Assembly (NCBI GenBank): GCA_050187415.1
Contig: JBFWXN010000008.1
Span: forward strand, 1-64,000
DNA: 64,000 nucleotides
Reading direction: 5' to 3'
DNA from: Ga0077555 sp050187415
GTDB taxonomy: Bacteria > Pseudomonadota > Alphaproteobacteria > Rhizobiales > Hyphomicrobiaceae
Both the position numbers and the translations under genes were made by a program. The notes beneath the pieces were generated by a model. The model was given only the letters and a program-made list of their open reading frames with translations. It searched no databases and was not told the DNA's origin. How positions within the stretch are numbered: the stretch's first letter is position 1; the number at the start of each line of letters is the position of its first letter. This document shows, in pieces, positions 51,391-60,859 of this stretch.

Positions 51391-52340
51391 CAGGCTGTTG
51401 AACTTCTCGCCTGCTGAGAGACTGGGGCCAATATGATTCCGTTCGGGCACCACGTCGAGGGGGCTCGCATGCGCGGATCGGATGCCAGATCGGGGTCGCT
51501 GTTCTCCTACGTCGACATTGAGTAGAAGGTGCCGGCGAAACACCCGCTGCGCGTGATCAAGACGATCGCCGACGACGTGCTGGCCTCGCTGGATGCCGAG
51601 TTCGAGCGGCTTTAGGAAGGCACCGGGCGTCAGTCGATCGCACCGGAGATAGCCTGTGGCGATATGGATTTTTTGCCATCGAATGACTGATTTGGGCGAC
51701 AAGCTGGCTCGTTTTATCGCGATGTGGAAATAGAGCTGGACACTCATGCCGCCCGCCAGCATCCAGCCATCGAGATAGCGTGGATCATGGAGCTCATTCC
51801 CATAGATCCAGACGAGCCGGAAAGGGCCAACGGAGCCAATTGCAATCAGGAAGCTCGCGGCGGCCCGATTGCCCAGATTATCGTTCGAGGGCCACACTCC
51901 TGACCTCACAGCTCCCCCTCGAAATCCCCATGCCGGTGGCCCTTTCTCAGTCGAGACTATTCGAGTGCAACCGCTGCCAGCCCGCCCAATTAATCGACCG
52001 ATCCCGCTTCTCTCGCTCTACCCCTGTATTTGTCAGCCCCGGGCGTTAGGTTGTCGAGCCCCGCCATAGTACCGCCGTCGTACTTTTCGCCGATATTTAC
52101 GAGCGTCTTTGAAACACCGTCGGCCGCCACTGACAGGACGTGTAGGCTTTGAAAGCGGCGCATGATGCGCTCTCGTGTCGATCGAGATTGCGACCGCGAC
52201 GCAGGCACGCCGCCAGCGAGTCACGGCAGGTGCCGCTCCATCTCACTTCGGTTATGTCCTCTGTACCAAGGGCTAACGACTGCGCGATGCAGGTCGTTTC
52301 CTTATCCGGCTGCATATGCGACTTTCAATTCGACGACAAC
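51391..52340. other. Non-coding stretch with a transposase remnant
   Basis: The 950 bp between PaiB and the histidine kinase hold the decayed IS5-type fragment (51469-51648) and nothing else I can support. A minus-strand open frame (51109-51909) runs antisense to the fragment and to PaiB; its first 85 residues have no recognisable domain. Confidence 0.5.
51469..51648 (+). pseudogene. IS5-family transposase N-terminal fragment with two stops
   Basis: The frame starting at the ATG at 51469 reads MRGSDARSGSLFSYVDIE, a TAG, KVPAKHPLRVIKTIADDVLA, SLDAEFERL, a second TAG, then EGTGRQSIAPE. This is the N-terminus of IS5-type transposases, where the stops replace sense codons. Similarity ends at 51648 and the catalytic DDE part is missing. 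Terminal repeats were not seen. It is an old insertion scar. Confidence 0.8.
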
Positions 52341-54398
52341 ATGCTAAGACCACGCAGCATGAACGCGGTGAGTCCAACACAACTCGAGGCCGGACCAGTC
52401 ACCTGGGACGAGCGGGATCGGCTAGCTGCCCTCGAACGCTACCAAATTCTCGATACCCCGACTGAGCCCGACTTCGACGACATTGTTCGACTTGCAGCCG
52501 AGACTTTCGGCGCGCCGATTGCGGTGGTGAACCTGATTGCGGACGGCCGGCAGTGGTTCAAGGCGGAAGTGGGTATCGGCGCGCGCGAGCTTCCCCTTGA
52601 CGTGTCGATCTGCTCACACGCCATCCTGCAGAGCGGCACCATGGTCGTGCCCGACACTCGAATGGACAAAAGGTTCGACTGCAATCCCCTGGTAACAGCG
52701 GAGAACGGCCTGCGGTTCTACGCCGGCGCTGTGCTGAAGACCGACCAGGGCCTGCCGCTCGGCACAGTTTGTGTCCTCGACCGGGAACCCCGCCCCGCAG
52801 GCATCACCGATCACCAGCGCTTGACGTTGGAGGTCCTCGCCCGCCTGGTGATGAACCAGCTCGAAATGCGCCGCGTGATTGAGCTTCAGCACGCCCATGC
52901 GAGCCAGCTTGAAGCAGAAATTCGAGACCGAAAGGCTGCCGAATCCGCTCGCCGCCTTGCCGACGAGAGATACCGTTCGCTTTTCGACTCGCTCGATTCC
53001 GGATTCTGCATCATCGAGATCGCATTCGACGGCTTAGACAAGGCGAAGGATTATCGTTTCCTGGAAGTCAATGCCGCATTCGCGCATCAAACTGGACTTG
53101 TCGACGCGCAGGGAAAATGGATGCGCGAACTGGTCCCGGAACATGAGCAACACTGGTTCGACCTTTATGGGCGTGTCGCCAAGACGGGCAAAGCCATGCG
53201 CTTTGAGAACCCCGCCAAAGGTCTCGACGATCGCTGGTTCGACGTGCACGCCTTTGCGGTGGGCGAGGCCGGCGAGAACCTTGTCGCGGTCCTGTTCAGC
53301 GATATCACCGACCGCCGTCGGGGCGAGATCCGGCGCAATGCCCTGCTCAAGATCGGCGACTGTCTTAGATCACTTGACACCGTACCTGAGATAACGGCCG
53401 CGGCATCGGAGATTATCGGCAAGACGCTCGACGCCGTCCGGGTGAGCTTCGGTCGCGTCGACGCCACCGGAGAATATGTCACCATCGAAAAGGATTGGGT
53501 CTCGGACGGCTATGCCAGCTTGGCTGGGCGCCATCGCTTGGCAGACGACGTTGACGTGAGCGGAGCGGTCGCCGGCAGGCAGCCGGTCGTCGTCTCCGAC
53601 GCGCTCGCGTCATCCCTTTCAGGGCTTCGTTCTCATGATGCCTTCACTCAACCCGGCACCAGGGCTCGGGCCATCATTCCGATCCAGGATCACGATGGCG
53701 CCGTGGCGCTTCTCCTCGTGCACAGTCGCGAGCCACGAAACTGGGCCGTCGAGGATCTCACATTCCTTCGCAATGCCGGCGACCGCGTCGCGGCGAGCCT
53801 CGCCCGACTTGATGCCGAGGCCCTCCAGCATGTCCTCAATCTCGAACTCAGCCACCGGATGAAGAACACCCTGGCGATGGTCCAGGCGATTGCGAAGCAG
53901 ACTCTGCGATCGGTTCCGGACCAGGCTCCCGTCGAAGCCTTCGGAGCACGGTTGCAGGCGCTTTCGACAGCTCACATGACCTTGCTGCAACAGGGATGGA
54001 CGCAAGCAAAAATAAACGACGTGGTCGGGAGCGTGCTCGGAACTCTGGAAGCCACTGAGCAGTTCACCGTTCACGGCCCGTCCTTGGATATTGGCGCTCG
54101 GGCGGCTCTTTCCTTATCTTTGCTGCTGCATGAACTTATGACCAATGCGCTCAAATACGGAGCGCTGTCGCAGCCTGAGGGCTGCATATCGATCTCGTGG
54201 GATGTGGTGGACGAGAAACTGACCTTGGAGTGGCGCGAATCTAAGGGGCCGGCTGTGCTCGCGCCGAAACGCAAGGGCTTTGGCTCACGGCTGATCAATA
54301 TGGGCCTCATCGGAACGGGAGGCGTTGAACTTCGGTATTTGCCCACTGGGCTCGAAGCCGATTTCTCAGCTCCTCTCTCCCAGGTGCAACAGTCGTAA
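52341..54398 (+). CDS. HWE-family sensor histidine kinase (GAF-PAS-GAF)
   Basis: The roughly 685-residue kinase starts near MNAVSPTQLEAG (ATG 52341 or 52359; neither has a good ribosome site). An N-terminal GAF domain (ERYQILDTPTEPDFDDIVRL ... DVSICSHAI) is followed by a PAS domain (RYRSLFDSLDSGFCIIEI), a second GAF-like domain and the kinase core. The phosphoacceptor region is ELSHRMKNTLAMVQAIAKQT and the N-box is LLHELMTNALKYGALS, both typical of HWE kinases of alphaproteobacteria. There is no membrane segment, so it is a cytoplasmic sensor, perhaps of light, redox or a ligand. It is followed by a single-domain response regulator. Confidence 0.9.
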   Translation: MLRPRSMNAVSPTQLEAGPVTWDERDRLAALERYQILDTPTEPDFDDIVRLAAETFGAPIAVVNLIADGRQWFKAEVGIGARELPLDVSICSHAILQSGTMVVPDTRMDKRFDCNPLVTAENGLRFYAGAVLKTDQGLPLGTVCVLDREPRPAGITDHQRLTLEVLARLVMNQLEMRRVIELQHAHASQLEAEIRDRKAAESARRLADERYRSLFDSLDSGFCIIEIAFDGLDKAKDYRFLEVNAAFAHQTGLVDAQGKWMRELVPEHEQHWFDLYGRVAKTGKAMRFENPAKGLDDRWFDVHAFAVGEAGENLVAVLFSDITDRRRGEIRRNALLKIGDCLRSLDTVPEITAAASEIIGKTLDAVRVSFGRVDATGEYVTIEKDWVSDGYASLAGRHRLADDVDVSGAVAGRQPVVVSDALASSLSGLRSHDAFTQPGTRARAIIPIQDHDGAVALLLVHSREPRNWAVEDLTFLRNAGDRVAASLARLDAEALQHVLNLELSHRMKNTLAMVQAIAKQTLRSVPDQAPVEAFGARLQALSTAHMTLLQQGWTQAKINDVVGSVLGTLEATEQFTVHGPSLDIGARAALSLSLLLHELMTNALKYGALSQPEGCISISWDVVDEKLTLEWRESKGPAVLAPKRKGFGSRLINMGLIGTGGVELRYLPTGLEADFSAPLSQVQQS

Positions 54399-54412
54399 CC
54401 TGGGAGAATAGG

Positions 54413-54790
54413 ATGGCATCTTCAGCTCCCGCAGACCGGATCGTCATCCTCGTCGTCGAAGATGAACCGATCTTGCGAATGACCGCCGTCGACATGGTCG
54501 AGGACGCGGGGTTCGAAGCTTTGGAAGCTGCCGACGCGACAGAGGCCGTTCGAATACTGGAGGCACGCCTCGACGTTCGGATCGTGTTTACCGATGTCGA
54601 TATGCCCCGCGGCATAGACGGGATAAAGCTAGCAGCCCTCATCCGCGATCGGTGGCCTCCGATCCACGTCATTCTAACGTCCGGGCACATCGACGCGCCT
54701 GATGTCCAACTGCCAACATCGGGCCTCTTCTTCTCCAAGCCTTACGATGAGAGGCAAGTTGTCGCGGCCATGCGAAAACTCGTCGCGTGA
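54413..54790 (+). CDS. Single-domain response regulator
   Basis: The 125-residue receiver has VILVVEDEPILR (acidic pocket), VFTDVDMPRGIDG with the phosphoacceptor aspartate, HVILTSGH and FFSKPYDE with the conserved lysine. GGGAGA precedes the ATG. It lies 14 bp after the HWE kinase gene, so it is the expected partner; it has no output domain and would act by protein contact. Confidence 0.93.
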   Translation: MASSAPADRIVILVVEDEPILRMTAVDMVEDAGFEALEAADATEAVRILEARLDVRIVFTDVDMPRGIDGIKLAALIRDRWPPIHVILTSGHIDAPDVQLPTSGLFFSKPYDERQVVAAMRKLVA

Positions 54791-55038
54791 TTGAACCCAA
54801 CGGTCCCCGCCGTTATGGTGCGCCAACGGCGGCGTTTGGCACTCCCAGAGGACATAACGATATTTAACTTGCTATCGTTTGAGAAAAGAAGTTAATGCCC
54901 CTATCGATTTTGGCCGGACAATCAGGCCGTCTGCCGACAATGTCGTGCGCACGCTTAGACAATCTCCAAAAATCGTGCAACCACTTTGCCTCGCCCAGCG
55001 TTGGCAAATCTATCCGAATACAATGTCAAGGACTTCCT

Positions 55039-55248
55039 ATGCAAACTGGTACTGTAAAGTTCTACAACGATCAAAAAGGCTTTGGCTTCATTCAGCCGGA
55101 TGACGGCGGCAAGGACGTGTTCGTTCACGCCACCGCTCTCGAGCGCGCAGGACTCCGCGGGCTTCATGAAGGCCAGAAGGTATCTTTTGATACGCAGGAA
55201 GATCGTCGCTCTGGCAAGATTGCCGTTGGCAACATCTCGGCCGCCTAA
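55039..55248 (+). CDS. CspA-family cold-shock protein
   Basis: The 69-residue OB-fold protein shows TGTVKFYNDQKGFGFIQPD (RNP1) and KDVFVHATALERAG (RNP2). It binds single-stranded RNA or DNA. The in-frame extension to 54895 is unlikely to be translated; the AGGACTTCC leader is probably a long 5' UTR, as in many csp mRNAs. A strong terminator follows at 55270-55310. Confidence 0.95.
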   Translation: MQTGTVKFYNDQKGFGFIQPDDGGKDVFVHATALERAGLRGLHEGQKVSFDTQEDRRSGKIAVGNISAA

Positions 55249-55269
55249 GTTTCCTCGGTCGATGCTTTC

Positions 55270-55310
55270 GAAATTGGCCGCCCCAGCATAGGGCGGTCAA
55301 TTTCTGTTTG
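55270..55310 (+). terminator. Rho-independent terminator after the cold-shock gene
   Basis: GAAATTGGCCGCCC (55270-55283) pairs with GGGCGGTCAATTTC (55291-55304) over 14 positions with one G-U pair, closing a 7-nt loop. The sequence TGTTTG follows. The stem is long and GC-capped; the T-tract is weak. Confidence 0.8.
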
Positions 55311-55528
55311 CGCTGATCGTTGCAGACTTTCGGCACCACGACGCGGACATCATTGGTGCCGCATCGACGATCCAATACTGCTCGGCGGTAGAATTGGCCC
55401 ATTGAATATTTCGCGCTCGATCACGATATAGTGTGCATGGCGCAAAAAGCCTCGCTTTCAGCACAAGCGAACCAACCTCAGATACGCACAGTTCACGAAC
55501 GCTCTCGACGACGGGCAACAGGTGCCGC

Positions 55529-55747
55529 ATGAGTGACGCCAACTCGGATCGATTTGCAGATAAGTTGCGCTCGGGCACGGCTGGCGGGGACTTCGATGGC
55601 GACGAACCAGACATCGAAGGCAGACTTCATGAGGAGAAGGTCCGCCGCTGCATAAGTTGCCGCATCGAGTTTCTTAGTTCTTGGGCCGGAGACCGCGTCT
55701 GCCGCCGGTGCAAATCGACATGGGCTTGGAAAAGCGGAACCTTGTAG
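55529..55747 (+). CDS. Small CxxC zinc-ribbon-like protein
   Basis: The 72-residue protein has an acidic N-terminal half (SDANSDRFADKLRSG..., DGDEPDIEG) and a C-terminal RRCISCRIEFLSSWAGDRVC followed by RRCKS, i.e. two CxxC pairs 16 residues apart, a likely zinc ribbon. Similar tiny proteins are widespread in alphaproteobacteria and uncharacterised. The exact start is uncertain. Confidence 0.6.
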   Translation: MSDANSDRFADKLRSGTAGGDFDGDEPDIEGRLHEEKVRRCISCRIEFLSSWAGDRVCRRCKSTWAWKSGTL

Positions 55748-55802
55748 TCCAGCGTGGCGCACACACTGAACTCAGACAATTTCACATTCAGCGAACGGTC
55801 GA

Positions 55803-56024
55803 GTGAACAAGAAGCACAATTCACGTAGTAGCAGGCTGGCCACACGCTGTAGACCAGAGCTGATCTCCACCAACAATTTTGCGGAAGCCAAGAAGCGTCA
55901 CGAGCGGTATCTCGAGCTGGCACAGGCATCAGCCCGCCTCGACGATCACGTGGCAACCGAAAACCTGTATCAGCACGCCGAGCACTATTTCAGAGTGATG
56001 AAAGGCGAGTTGACCGAGCTGTAG
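55803..56024 (+). CDS. DUF4167-like small protein
   Basis: The 73-residue product has the core AKKRHERYLELAQASARLDD and HVATENLYQHAEHYFRVM, closely resembling the conserved helical segment of DUF4167 proteins. Those are normally larger, with a long disordered C-terminus; here only the core is present. The start is a GTG at 55803 without an obvious ribosome site. The N-terminal 25 residues are basic. Function unknown, possibly RNA-associated. Confidence 0.6.
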   Translation: MNKKHNSRSSRLATRCRPELISTNNFAEAKKRHERYLELAQASARLDDHVATENLYQHAEHYFRVMKGELTEL

Positions 56025-56133
56025 CCGGCAATCGATCCAGCACCGCCGGCCGCCGTTGACAAAATAGCCCGGAACCAAACCCCGTGCCTCGTCCCTGCTA
56101 CGACTTAAACGTCGAAGCAGGTGTTATGTCGCC

Positions 56134-57168
56134 TTAGCCCACCGAAGCAGGCTTCTTCTCGGTTTGCGAAGCGCTGTCGCGCGCCACCATTTTTGCCGCC
56201 GCCGCGGCTCGCCGGACCCTGAAGTACTCTCGCACCTCGCCAGCAATACCCCGCCGAAACAGCATAACGCACGCCACAAATATAGCCCCTTGGATGACGA
56301 GCACCCACTCGCCGAGAGTGGCTAGATAATTTTGCATGCTCACGATGAGCGCCGCGCCGACGATGGGCCCGAAGATCGTGCCAATCCCGCCGAGTAGGGT
56401 CATCAGCACCACCTCGCCTGACATCTGCCAGGTCACGTCCGTGAGCGAGGCCAATCGGAACACGAACGATTTCGTCGCGCCCGCCAACCCGGCCAGCGCA
56501 CAGGAGATCACGAACGCCAGCAGCTTATAGCGATCAACGTCGTATCCGAGCGATATAGCTCGTGGCTCGTTCTCGCGGATCGCCTTCAGCACCTGACCAA
56601 ACGGTGAGTGCACTGTACGGTAAACAATACCGAAACCGACCAGGAAGATCACAAGTACGATGTAATAGAGTGATGTCTCGTCAGTGGTGTCGATCGCGCC
56701 GAAGAGCGGGGACCGGGGGATCGCCTGAATGCCGTCCTCGTTGTGAGTGAAAGGCGCCTGCACGCAAAACAGGAAGAACATCTCGGCCAGTGCCAGCGTG
56801 ATCATCGCAAAGTAGATACCCTGTCGGCGGATGGCGAGCGATCCAAACGCGAAGCCCAACAACCCGGAAAAAAGCGTGCCCAGCAGAATACCGATCTCGG
56901 GCGTGACGGGCGGGAAAGCAATGGTGCCGACAAATGGCACGTAGACCGTGCCCACCTTGATCATGTGCGCGGCAATGTAGGCGCCACCGCCAAAGTACGC
57001 GGCATGGCCGAATGACAGCAGCCCCACGTAGCCGATCAGCAGGTTGAAGGCACAGGCGAAGAGCGCGAAACACAGCACCTTCATCAAGAACACTGGATAA
57101 ATGAAGTGGGGTAGCACCAGCATGATTGCCAGCAGCGCAACCCCGACGGCGAGATGCATCGGCTTCAT
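56134..57168 (-). CDS. livM: Branched-chain amino-acid type ABC permease (LivM-like)
   Basis: The 344-residue permease has about nine helices and the LivM signature: LLIGYVGLLSFGHAAYFGGG, RRQGIYFAMITLALAEMFFL, ENEPRAISLGYDVDRYKLLAFVIS, and the final AALIVSMQNYLATLGEWV. The substrate is an amino acid or a related small acid or amide. Its start at 57168 is 13 bp after the LivH-like stop. It is the last gene of the operon, and a 40-residue basic tail follows the last helix. Confidence 0.93.
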   Translation of the reverse strand: MKPMHLAVGVALLAIMLVLPHFIYPVFLMKVLCFALFACAFNLLIGYVGLLSFGHAAYFGGGAYIAAHMIKVGTVYVPFVGTIAFPPVTPEIGILLGTLFSGLLGFAFGSLAIRRQGIYFAMITLALAEMFFLFCVQAPFTHNEDGIQAIPRSPLFGAIDTTDETSLYYIVLVIFLVGFGIVYRTVHSPFGQVLKAIRENEPRAISLGYDVDRYKLLAFVISCALAGLAGATKSFVFRLASLTDVTWQMSGEVVLMTLLGGIGTIFGPIVGAALIVSMQNYLATLGEWVLVIQGAIFVACVMLFRRGIAGEVREYFRVRRAAAAAKMVARDSASQTEKKPASVG

Positions 57169-57181
57169 GGCTTTACTTGCC

Positions 57182-58078
57182 TCACTTCGCCTGGCCAAAC
57201 AGTCCGGCAGGACGCGCCAGCAGAACGATCGCCATGATGATGAAGATCACCGCGTTAGAAGCCTGGGGATAGAACACCTTGGTCAATCCCTCGATCAGGC
57301 CGAGCGCAAATCCGGTAACGATCGAGCCCATGATCGAACCCATGCCGCCGATCACCACGACCGCAAAAACAACGACGATCAGATACGAGCCCATCAGCGG
57401 ATTGACGTTCTGGATCGGTGCAGCCAGCACGCCGGCGAGTCCTGCCAGAGCGGCGCCGAACGCGTACGTGAGTGTCATCATGCGTGGCACGTCGATGCCA
57501 AATGCCCTCACCAGCGTCTGGTTCTCTGTGGCAGCCCGGAGATAGCTTCCGAGCTTGGTTTTCTCGATCACCAGCCACGTGGCGAGACACACGACCAGAG
57601 ACGCAACGACGGCGAAACCGCGATATGTCGGCAGGAACATGAACCCTAGATTGGTCCCACCCGGCAGTGGGCTGTCGTAAGGTTGACCTGACGAGCCGAA
57701 TTGCTTGCGGAACAGGCCCTCTATGATCAACGCAAGACCGAACGTCACCAGCAGGCCGTAGAGGTGATCATAGTCATAGAGTCGCTTGAGGAAGATCCTC
57801 TCTATCAGGATGGCGATGAGACCGACGATGATCGGTGCGATAATCAACGCCAGCCAAAAAGGAATCCCGGCCCACTTCAGCAGCATCCATGCGATGAACG
57901 CACCCATCATATATTGCGCGCCGTGCGCGAAATTAATGACGTTCAGCATGCCGAATATGACGGCCAGCCCCAAACTGAGGATAGCGTAGAAGGCACCGTT
58001 GATGAGCCCGAGCAGAAGCTGCGCGAACAACGCCTGCGACGGGATGCATTTGACGAAGGGAATGCAGATTTCGAACAT
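57182..58078 (-). CDS. livH: Branched-chain amino-acid type ABC permease (LivH-like)
   Basis: The 298-residue permease has the LivH order: LLLGLINGAFYAILSLGLAV, NVINFAHGAQYMMGAF, RAATENQTLVRAFGIDVPR (coupling loop) and VVIGGMGSIMGSIVTGFALG. It forms the membrane channel with LivM. It follows the substrate-binding protein gene across a stem-loop (58107-58129). Confidence 0.93.
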   Translation of the reverse strand: MFEICIPFVKCIPSQALFAQLLLGLINGAFYAILSLGLAVIFGMLNVINFAHGAQYMMGAFIAWMLLKWAGIPFWLALIIAPIIVGLIAILIERIFLKRLYDYDHLYGLLVTFGLALIIEGLFRKQFGSSGQPYDSPLPGGTNLGFMFLPTYRGFAVVASLVVCLATWLVIEKTKLGSYLRAATENQTLVRAFGIDVPRMMTLTYAFGAALAGLAGVLAAPIQNVNPLMGSYLIVVVFAVVVIGGMGSIMGSIVTGFALGLIEGLTKVFYPQASNAVIFIIMAIVLLARPAGLFGQAK

Positions 58079-58106
58079 CGACAGGCTATCCCAGGTGCCT
58101 CAGCAT

Positions 58107-58129
58107 GGGCGGCCAGAGCTTGGCCGCCC
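58107..58129 (-). promoter_or_regulatory. Intercistronic stem-loop between binding-protein and permease genes
   Basis: On the mRNA strand GGGCGGCCA pairs perfectly with TGGCCGCCC around a 5-nt loop. No T-tract follows. Such hairpins after binding-protein genes commonly stabilise the upstream mRNA and lower downstream permease expression; that role is inferred here. Confidence 0.65.
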
Positions 58130-58140
58130 CCTTATGAACC

Positions 58141-59352
58141 TTACTTTTTCACGAGCTCGCAGCCGCCCTGATCAAGGGGACGCCAAGCTTCCGCGGCCGG
58201 GATCTTCGAGCGAAGCTTATAGTAGTCCCACGCATACTTGGACTCGGCAGGCTTCTTCACCTCATAGAGATACATGTCATGGACATGGCGGCCGTCGACG
58301 CGGATGGAGCCCTTACCCATCAGTTTGTCTTCGGTAGGAAGCTCTTTCATCTTCTCGACAACCAGCTTGCCATCGCTGGCGCTCTTGAGCGCCTCGACCG
58401 CCTTGAGGTAGTGGATGACCGAACTGTAGACGCCGGCCACCGTATAGCCCGGCATACGTTTCAGATCGTCAAAGTAGGCCTTCGAAAATGCACGGCTATT
58501 TTCGTCCTGATCCCAGTACCACGGCGCGGTGAATACGAGGCCTTGTGCGGACTTGAGACCGAGCGCGTGCACGTCGGTGACGAAAATCAGAAGCCCGGCG
58601 AGAGACTGCCCCGCCTGCGTGATACCGAACTCGCCCGCCTGCTTGATCGAGTTGATGGTATCGCCACCAGCGTTCGCGAGGCCGATCACCTTTGCCCCCG
58701 AAGCCTGCGCTTGCAGAAGGAATGAGGAGAAGTCCGTACCTGGGAAGGGGACTCGAACCTTGCCGACCACTTTGCCGCCCGCCTTCTCGACGACCGCGGA
58801 CGTATCACGCTCGAGAGCATGTCCGAAAGCATAGTCGGCCGTGAGGAAGAACCAGGTCTTGCCACCTTCCTTCACAATCGCGTTGCCGGTGCCGTTAGCC
58901 AGCGCCCACGTATCGTAGGTCCAATGAACCGTATTGGGAGAACAGGCCTTGCCGGTCAGATCCGAAGTTGCCGCGCCCGAGTTGAGGTGCACCTTGTTCT
59001 TTTCGCGAACCAGCGCATTGACGGCGAGAGCAACCGACGAGGTTGGAACGTCGACGATCGCGTCGACTTTGTCGACGTCGATCCATTGCCGGGCGATGTT
59101 CGCACCCACGTCAGGCTTGTTCAGATGGTCCGCCGCGAGGACCTCGACCTTGATACCCTTGGCTTCAGCGCCGAAATCCTCGATCGCCTTCTTGGCGGCC
59201 CATTCCGAGCCCACGCCGGAAATGTCGGAGTAGACGCCCGATCGATCGTTGAGCACACCAATTTTTACACTGACGCTTTGCGCGGCGGCCGGAGCCGCGA
59301 TCGCGAGCGCCAATGCGCCTGCACCAGCCAGGAACGTACATTTGTAACGCAT
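58141..59352 (-). CDS. ABC transporter substrate-binding protein (paralogue 1)
   Basis: The 403-residue protein has a Sec signal (FLAGAGALALAIAAPAAAQ) and the type-I periplasmic-binding fold: VKIGVLNDRSGVYSDISGVG, AEVL..DHLNKPDVG, HWTYDTWALANGTGNAIV, ADYAFGHALERD, GLANAGGDTINSIKQAGEFG. It has the AFGHALERD block common to the amide/urea-type subgroup. The ATG at 59352 has GGAGAG ahead. It probably feeds LivH/LivM; the ligand is unknown. A close paralogue lies at 61168. Confidence 0.92.
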   Translation of the reverse strand: MRYKCTFLAGAGALALAIAAPAAAQSVSVKIGVLNDRSGVYSDISGVGSEWAAKKAIEDFGAEAKGIKVEVLAADHLNKPDVGANIARQWIDVDKVDAIVDVPTSSVALAVNALVREKNKVHLNSGAATSDLTGKACSPNTVHWTYDTWALANGTGNAIVKEGGKTWFFLTADYAFGHALERDTSAVVEKAGGKVVGKVRVPFPGTDFSSFLLQAQASGAKVIGLANAGGDTINSIKQAGEFGITQAGQSLAGLLIFVTDVHALGLKSAQGLVFTAPWYWDQDENSRAFSKAYFDDLKRMPGYTVAGVYSSVIHYLKAVEALKSASDGKLVVEKMKELPTEDKLMGKGSIRVDGRHVHDMYLYEVKKPAESKYAWDYYKLRSKIPAAEAWRPLDQGGCELVKK

Positions 59353-59406
59353 TTGTCTCTCCACACATTGCGGCGATCAGAGTCTCGGCATATTCGATGC
59401 CGCGCC

Positions 59407-60111
59407 TCAAACGCCCAGATAGCCCTTTAACTTGTCGGTATTCGCCTTGAGTGCCGAATTCGGGATCATGTCGATGACATGTCCATGCTCCACGACATAG
59501 TGCCGATCGGCGACCGTTGCCGCGAAGTGAAAGTTCTGCTCCACGAGAACCATCGTGAAACCCCTTTCGCGCAGCGCGTGGATCGTCCGCCCGATCTGCT
59601 GGACGATGACCGGCGCCAAACCTTCGGTCGGCTCATCGAGCAGGAGCATTTTGGCGCCAGTCCGAAGAATTCTGCCGATCGCCAGCATCTGCTGCTCGCC
59701 ACCCGAAAGTTTCGTGCCTTGGCTCGAAAGCCGCTCCTTCAGATTGGGGAACAGCGTGAAAATCTCGTCCAGCGACAGCCCGCCGGGCTGGACCTCGGGC
59801 GGCAGCAAGAGATTTTCTCTGACATCGAGGCTCGAAAAAATTCCGCGCTCTTCCGGACAGTAGGCAATCCCCAGTCGCGCAATCTTGTTCGAGGGCGCGC
59901 TGATGATCTCCTCTCCGCGATAGCGGATCGATCCGGTGCGTTTGGACACGATCCCCATGATCGAACGCATGGTCGTGGTTTTGCCCGCCCCGTTGCGGCC
60001 GAGTAGCGTAACCACCTCGCCTTCGGCGACTTCGAAACTCATTCCATGCAGGACGTGCGATTCACCGTACCACGCTTCGAGCCCGTCGACCGCGAGCAGT
60101 GCCTCAGGCAT
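59407..60111 (-). CDS. livF: ABC transporter ATP-binding protein (LivF-like)
   Basis: The 234-residue ATPase has Walker A GRNGAGKTT (38-46), the LivF feature GIAYCPEERGIFSSLDV, signature TKLSGGEQQMLAIGR and Walker B MLLLDEPTEGLAP. The start overlaps the LivG-like stop by 8 bp. The open frame further up to 60231 is antisense-type extension. Confidence 0.93.
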   Translation of the reverse strand: MPEALLAVDGLEAWYGESHVLHGMSFEVAEGEVVTLLGRNGAGKTTTMRSIMGIVSKRTGSIRYRGEEIISAPSNKIARLGIAYCPEERGIFSSLDVRENLLLPPEVQPGGLSLDEIFTLFPNLKERLSSQGTKLSGGEQQMLAIGRILRTGAKMLLLDEPTEGLAPVIVQQIGRTIHALRERGFTMVLVEQNFHFAATVADRHYVVEHGHVIDMIPNSALKANTDKLKGYLGV

Positions 60112-60859
60112 GGCCCGTCCCCATGTAAGCCTCGACCACCGCCGGGTTCTTTGACACCTCGGAATACGTTCCCTCGGCCAGCACCTCGCCTCGTGCCAGA
60201 ACCGTGATCGTGTCCGACAGCTCTGCGACAACCGACATGTTGTGCTCGACCATCAGCACCGTACGAGTCTTGGCGATCGACCGGATCAGATTCGTAATGC
60301 GCTGTATGTCTTCGCGGGCCATTCCGGCCATCGGCTCGTCAAGCAGCATCAGCTCCGGATTGAGGGCCAACGTCGTCGCGATCTCGAGTTGGCGCTTGCG
60401 CCCGTAGGCGAGCTCCACCGCATTCAAGCTCTCGAATTCCGCGAGACCGACCGCCTCGATCAATTCTCTGGCGCGTTCATTCAGAACTTCTACGGACTGC
60501 TCGGATCGCCAGAAATGAAAGGTCGTGCCAAGCGACCGCTGCAAGGCAACCCGTACATTCTCGAGCACCGTGAGGTGGGGAAACACCGCCGAGATCTGGA
60601 ACGAGCGCACGAGGCCCTTCCGGGCCACCTCGAACGCTTTGGCGTAGGTGATGTCCTCGCCCTTGTAGACGATGTGACCCGACGTCGGTTGGAGAAACTT
60701 TGTCAAGAGATTGAAAAACGTCGTCTTGCCCGCGCCGTTGGGTCCGATCAAGGCGTGGATCGTCCCGGCGCGGACCTTCAGGTTGACGTCGTTGATGGCA
60801 CTGAAGCCTTTGAACTCCTTGGTGAGTCCTTTCGCCTCGATAATATACTCTGCTGTCAT
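60104..60859 (-). CDS. livG: ABC transporter ATP-binding protein (LivG-like)
   Basis: The 251-residue ATPase has Walker A GPNGAGKTT (39-47), GLVRSFQISAVFPHLTVLEN, a degenerate signature AYGRKRQLEIA in place of LSGGQ (normal for LivG), Walker B LMLLDEPMAGM, and the LivG C-terminal helix. It is the first gene of the operon, whose order is LivG-LivF-binding protein-LivH-LivM. Confidence 0.93.
   Translation of the reverse strand: MTAEYIIEAKGLTKEFKGFSAINDVNLKVRAGTIHALIGPNGAGKTTFFNLLTKFLQPTSGHIVYKGEDITYAKAFEVARKGLVRSFQISAVFPHLTVLENVRVALQRSLGTTFHFWRSEQSVEVLNERARELIEAVGLAEFESLNAVELAYGRKRQLEIATTLALNPELMLLDEPMAGMAREDIQRITNLIRSIAKTRTVLMVEHNMSVVAELSDTITVLARGEVLAEGTYSEVSKNPAVVEAYMGTGHA

Noticed and set aside
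51109..51909. 266-codon minus-strand open frame
   Set aside because: Most of it is antisense to PaiB and the transposase fragment. The first 85 residues show some hydrophobic character but no domain, ribosome site or codon evidence.
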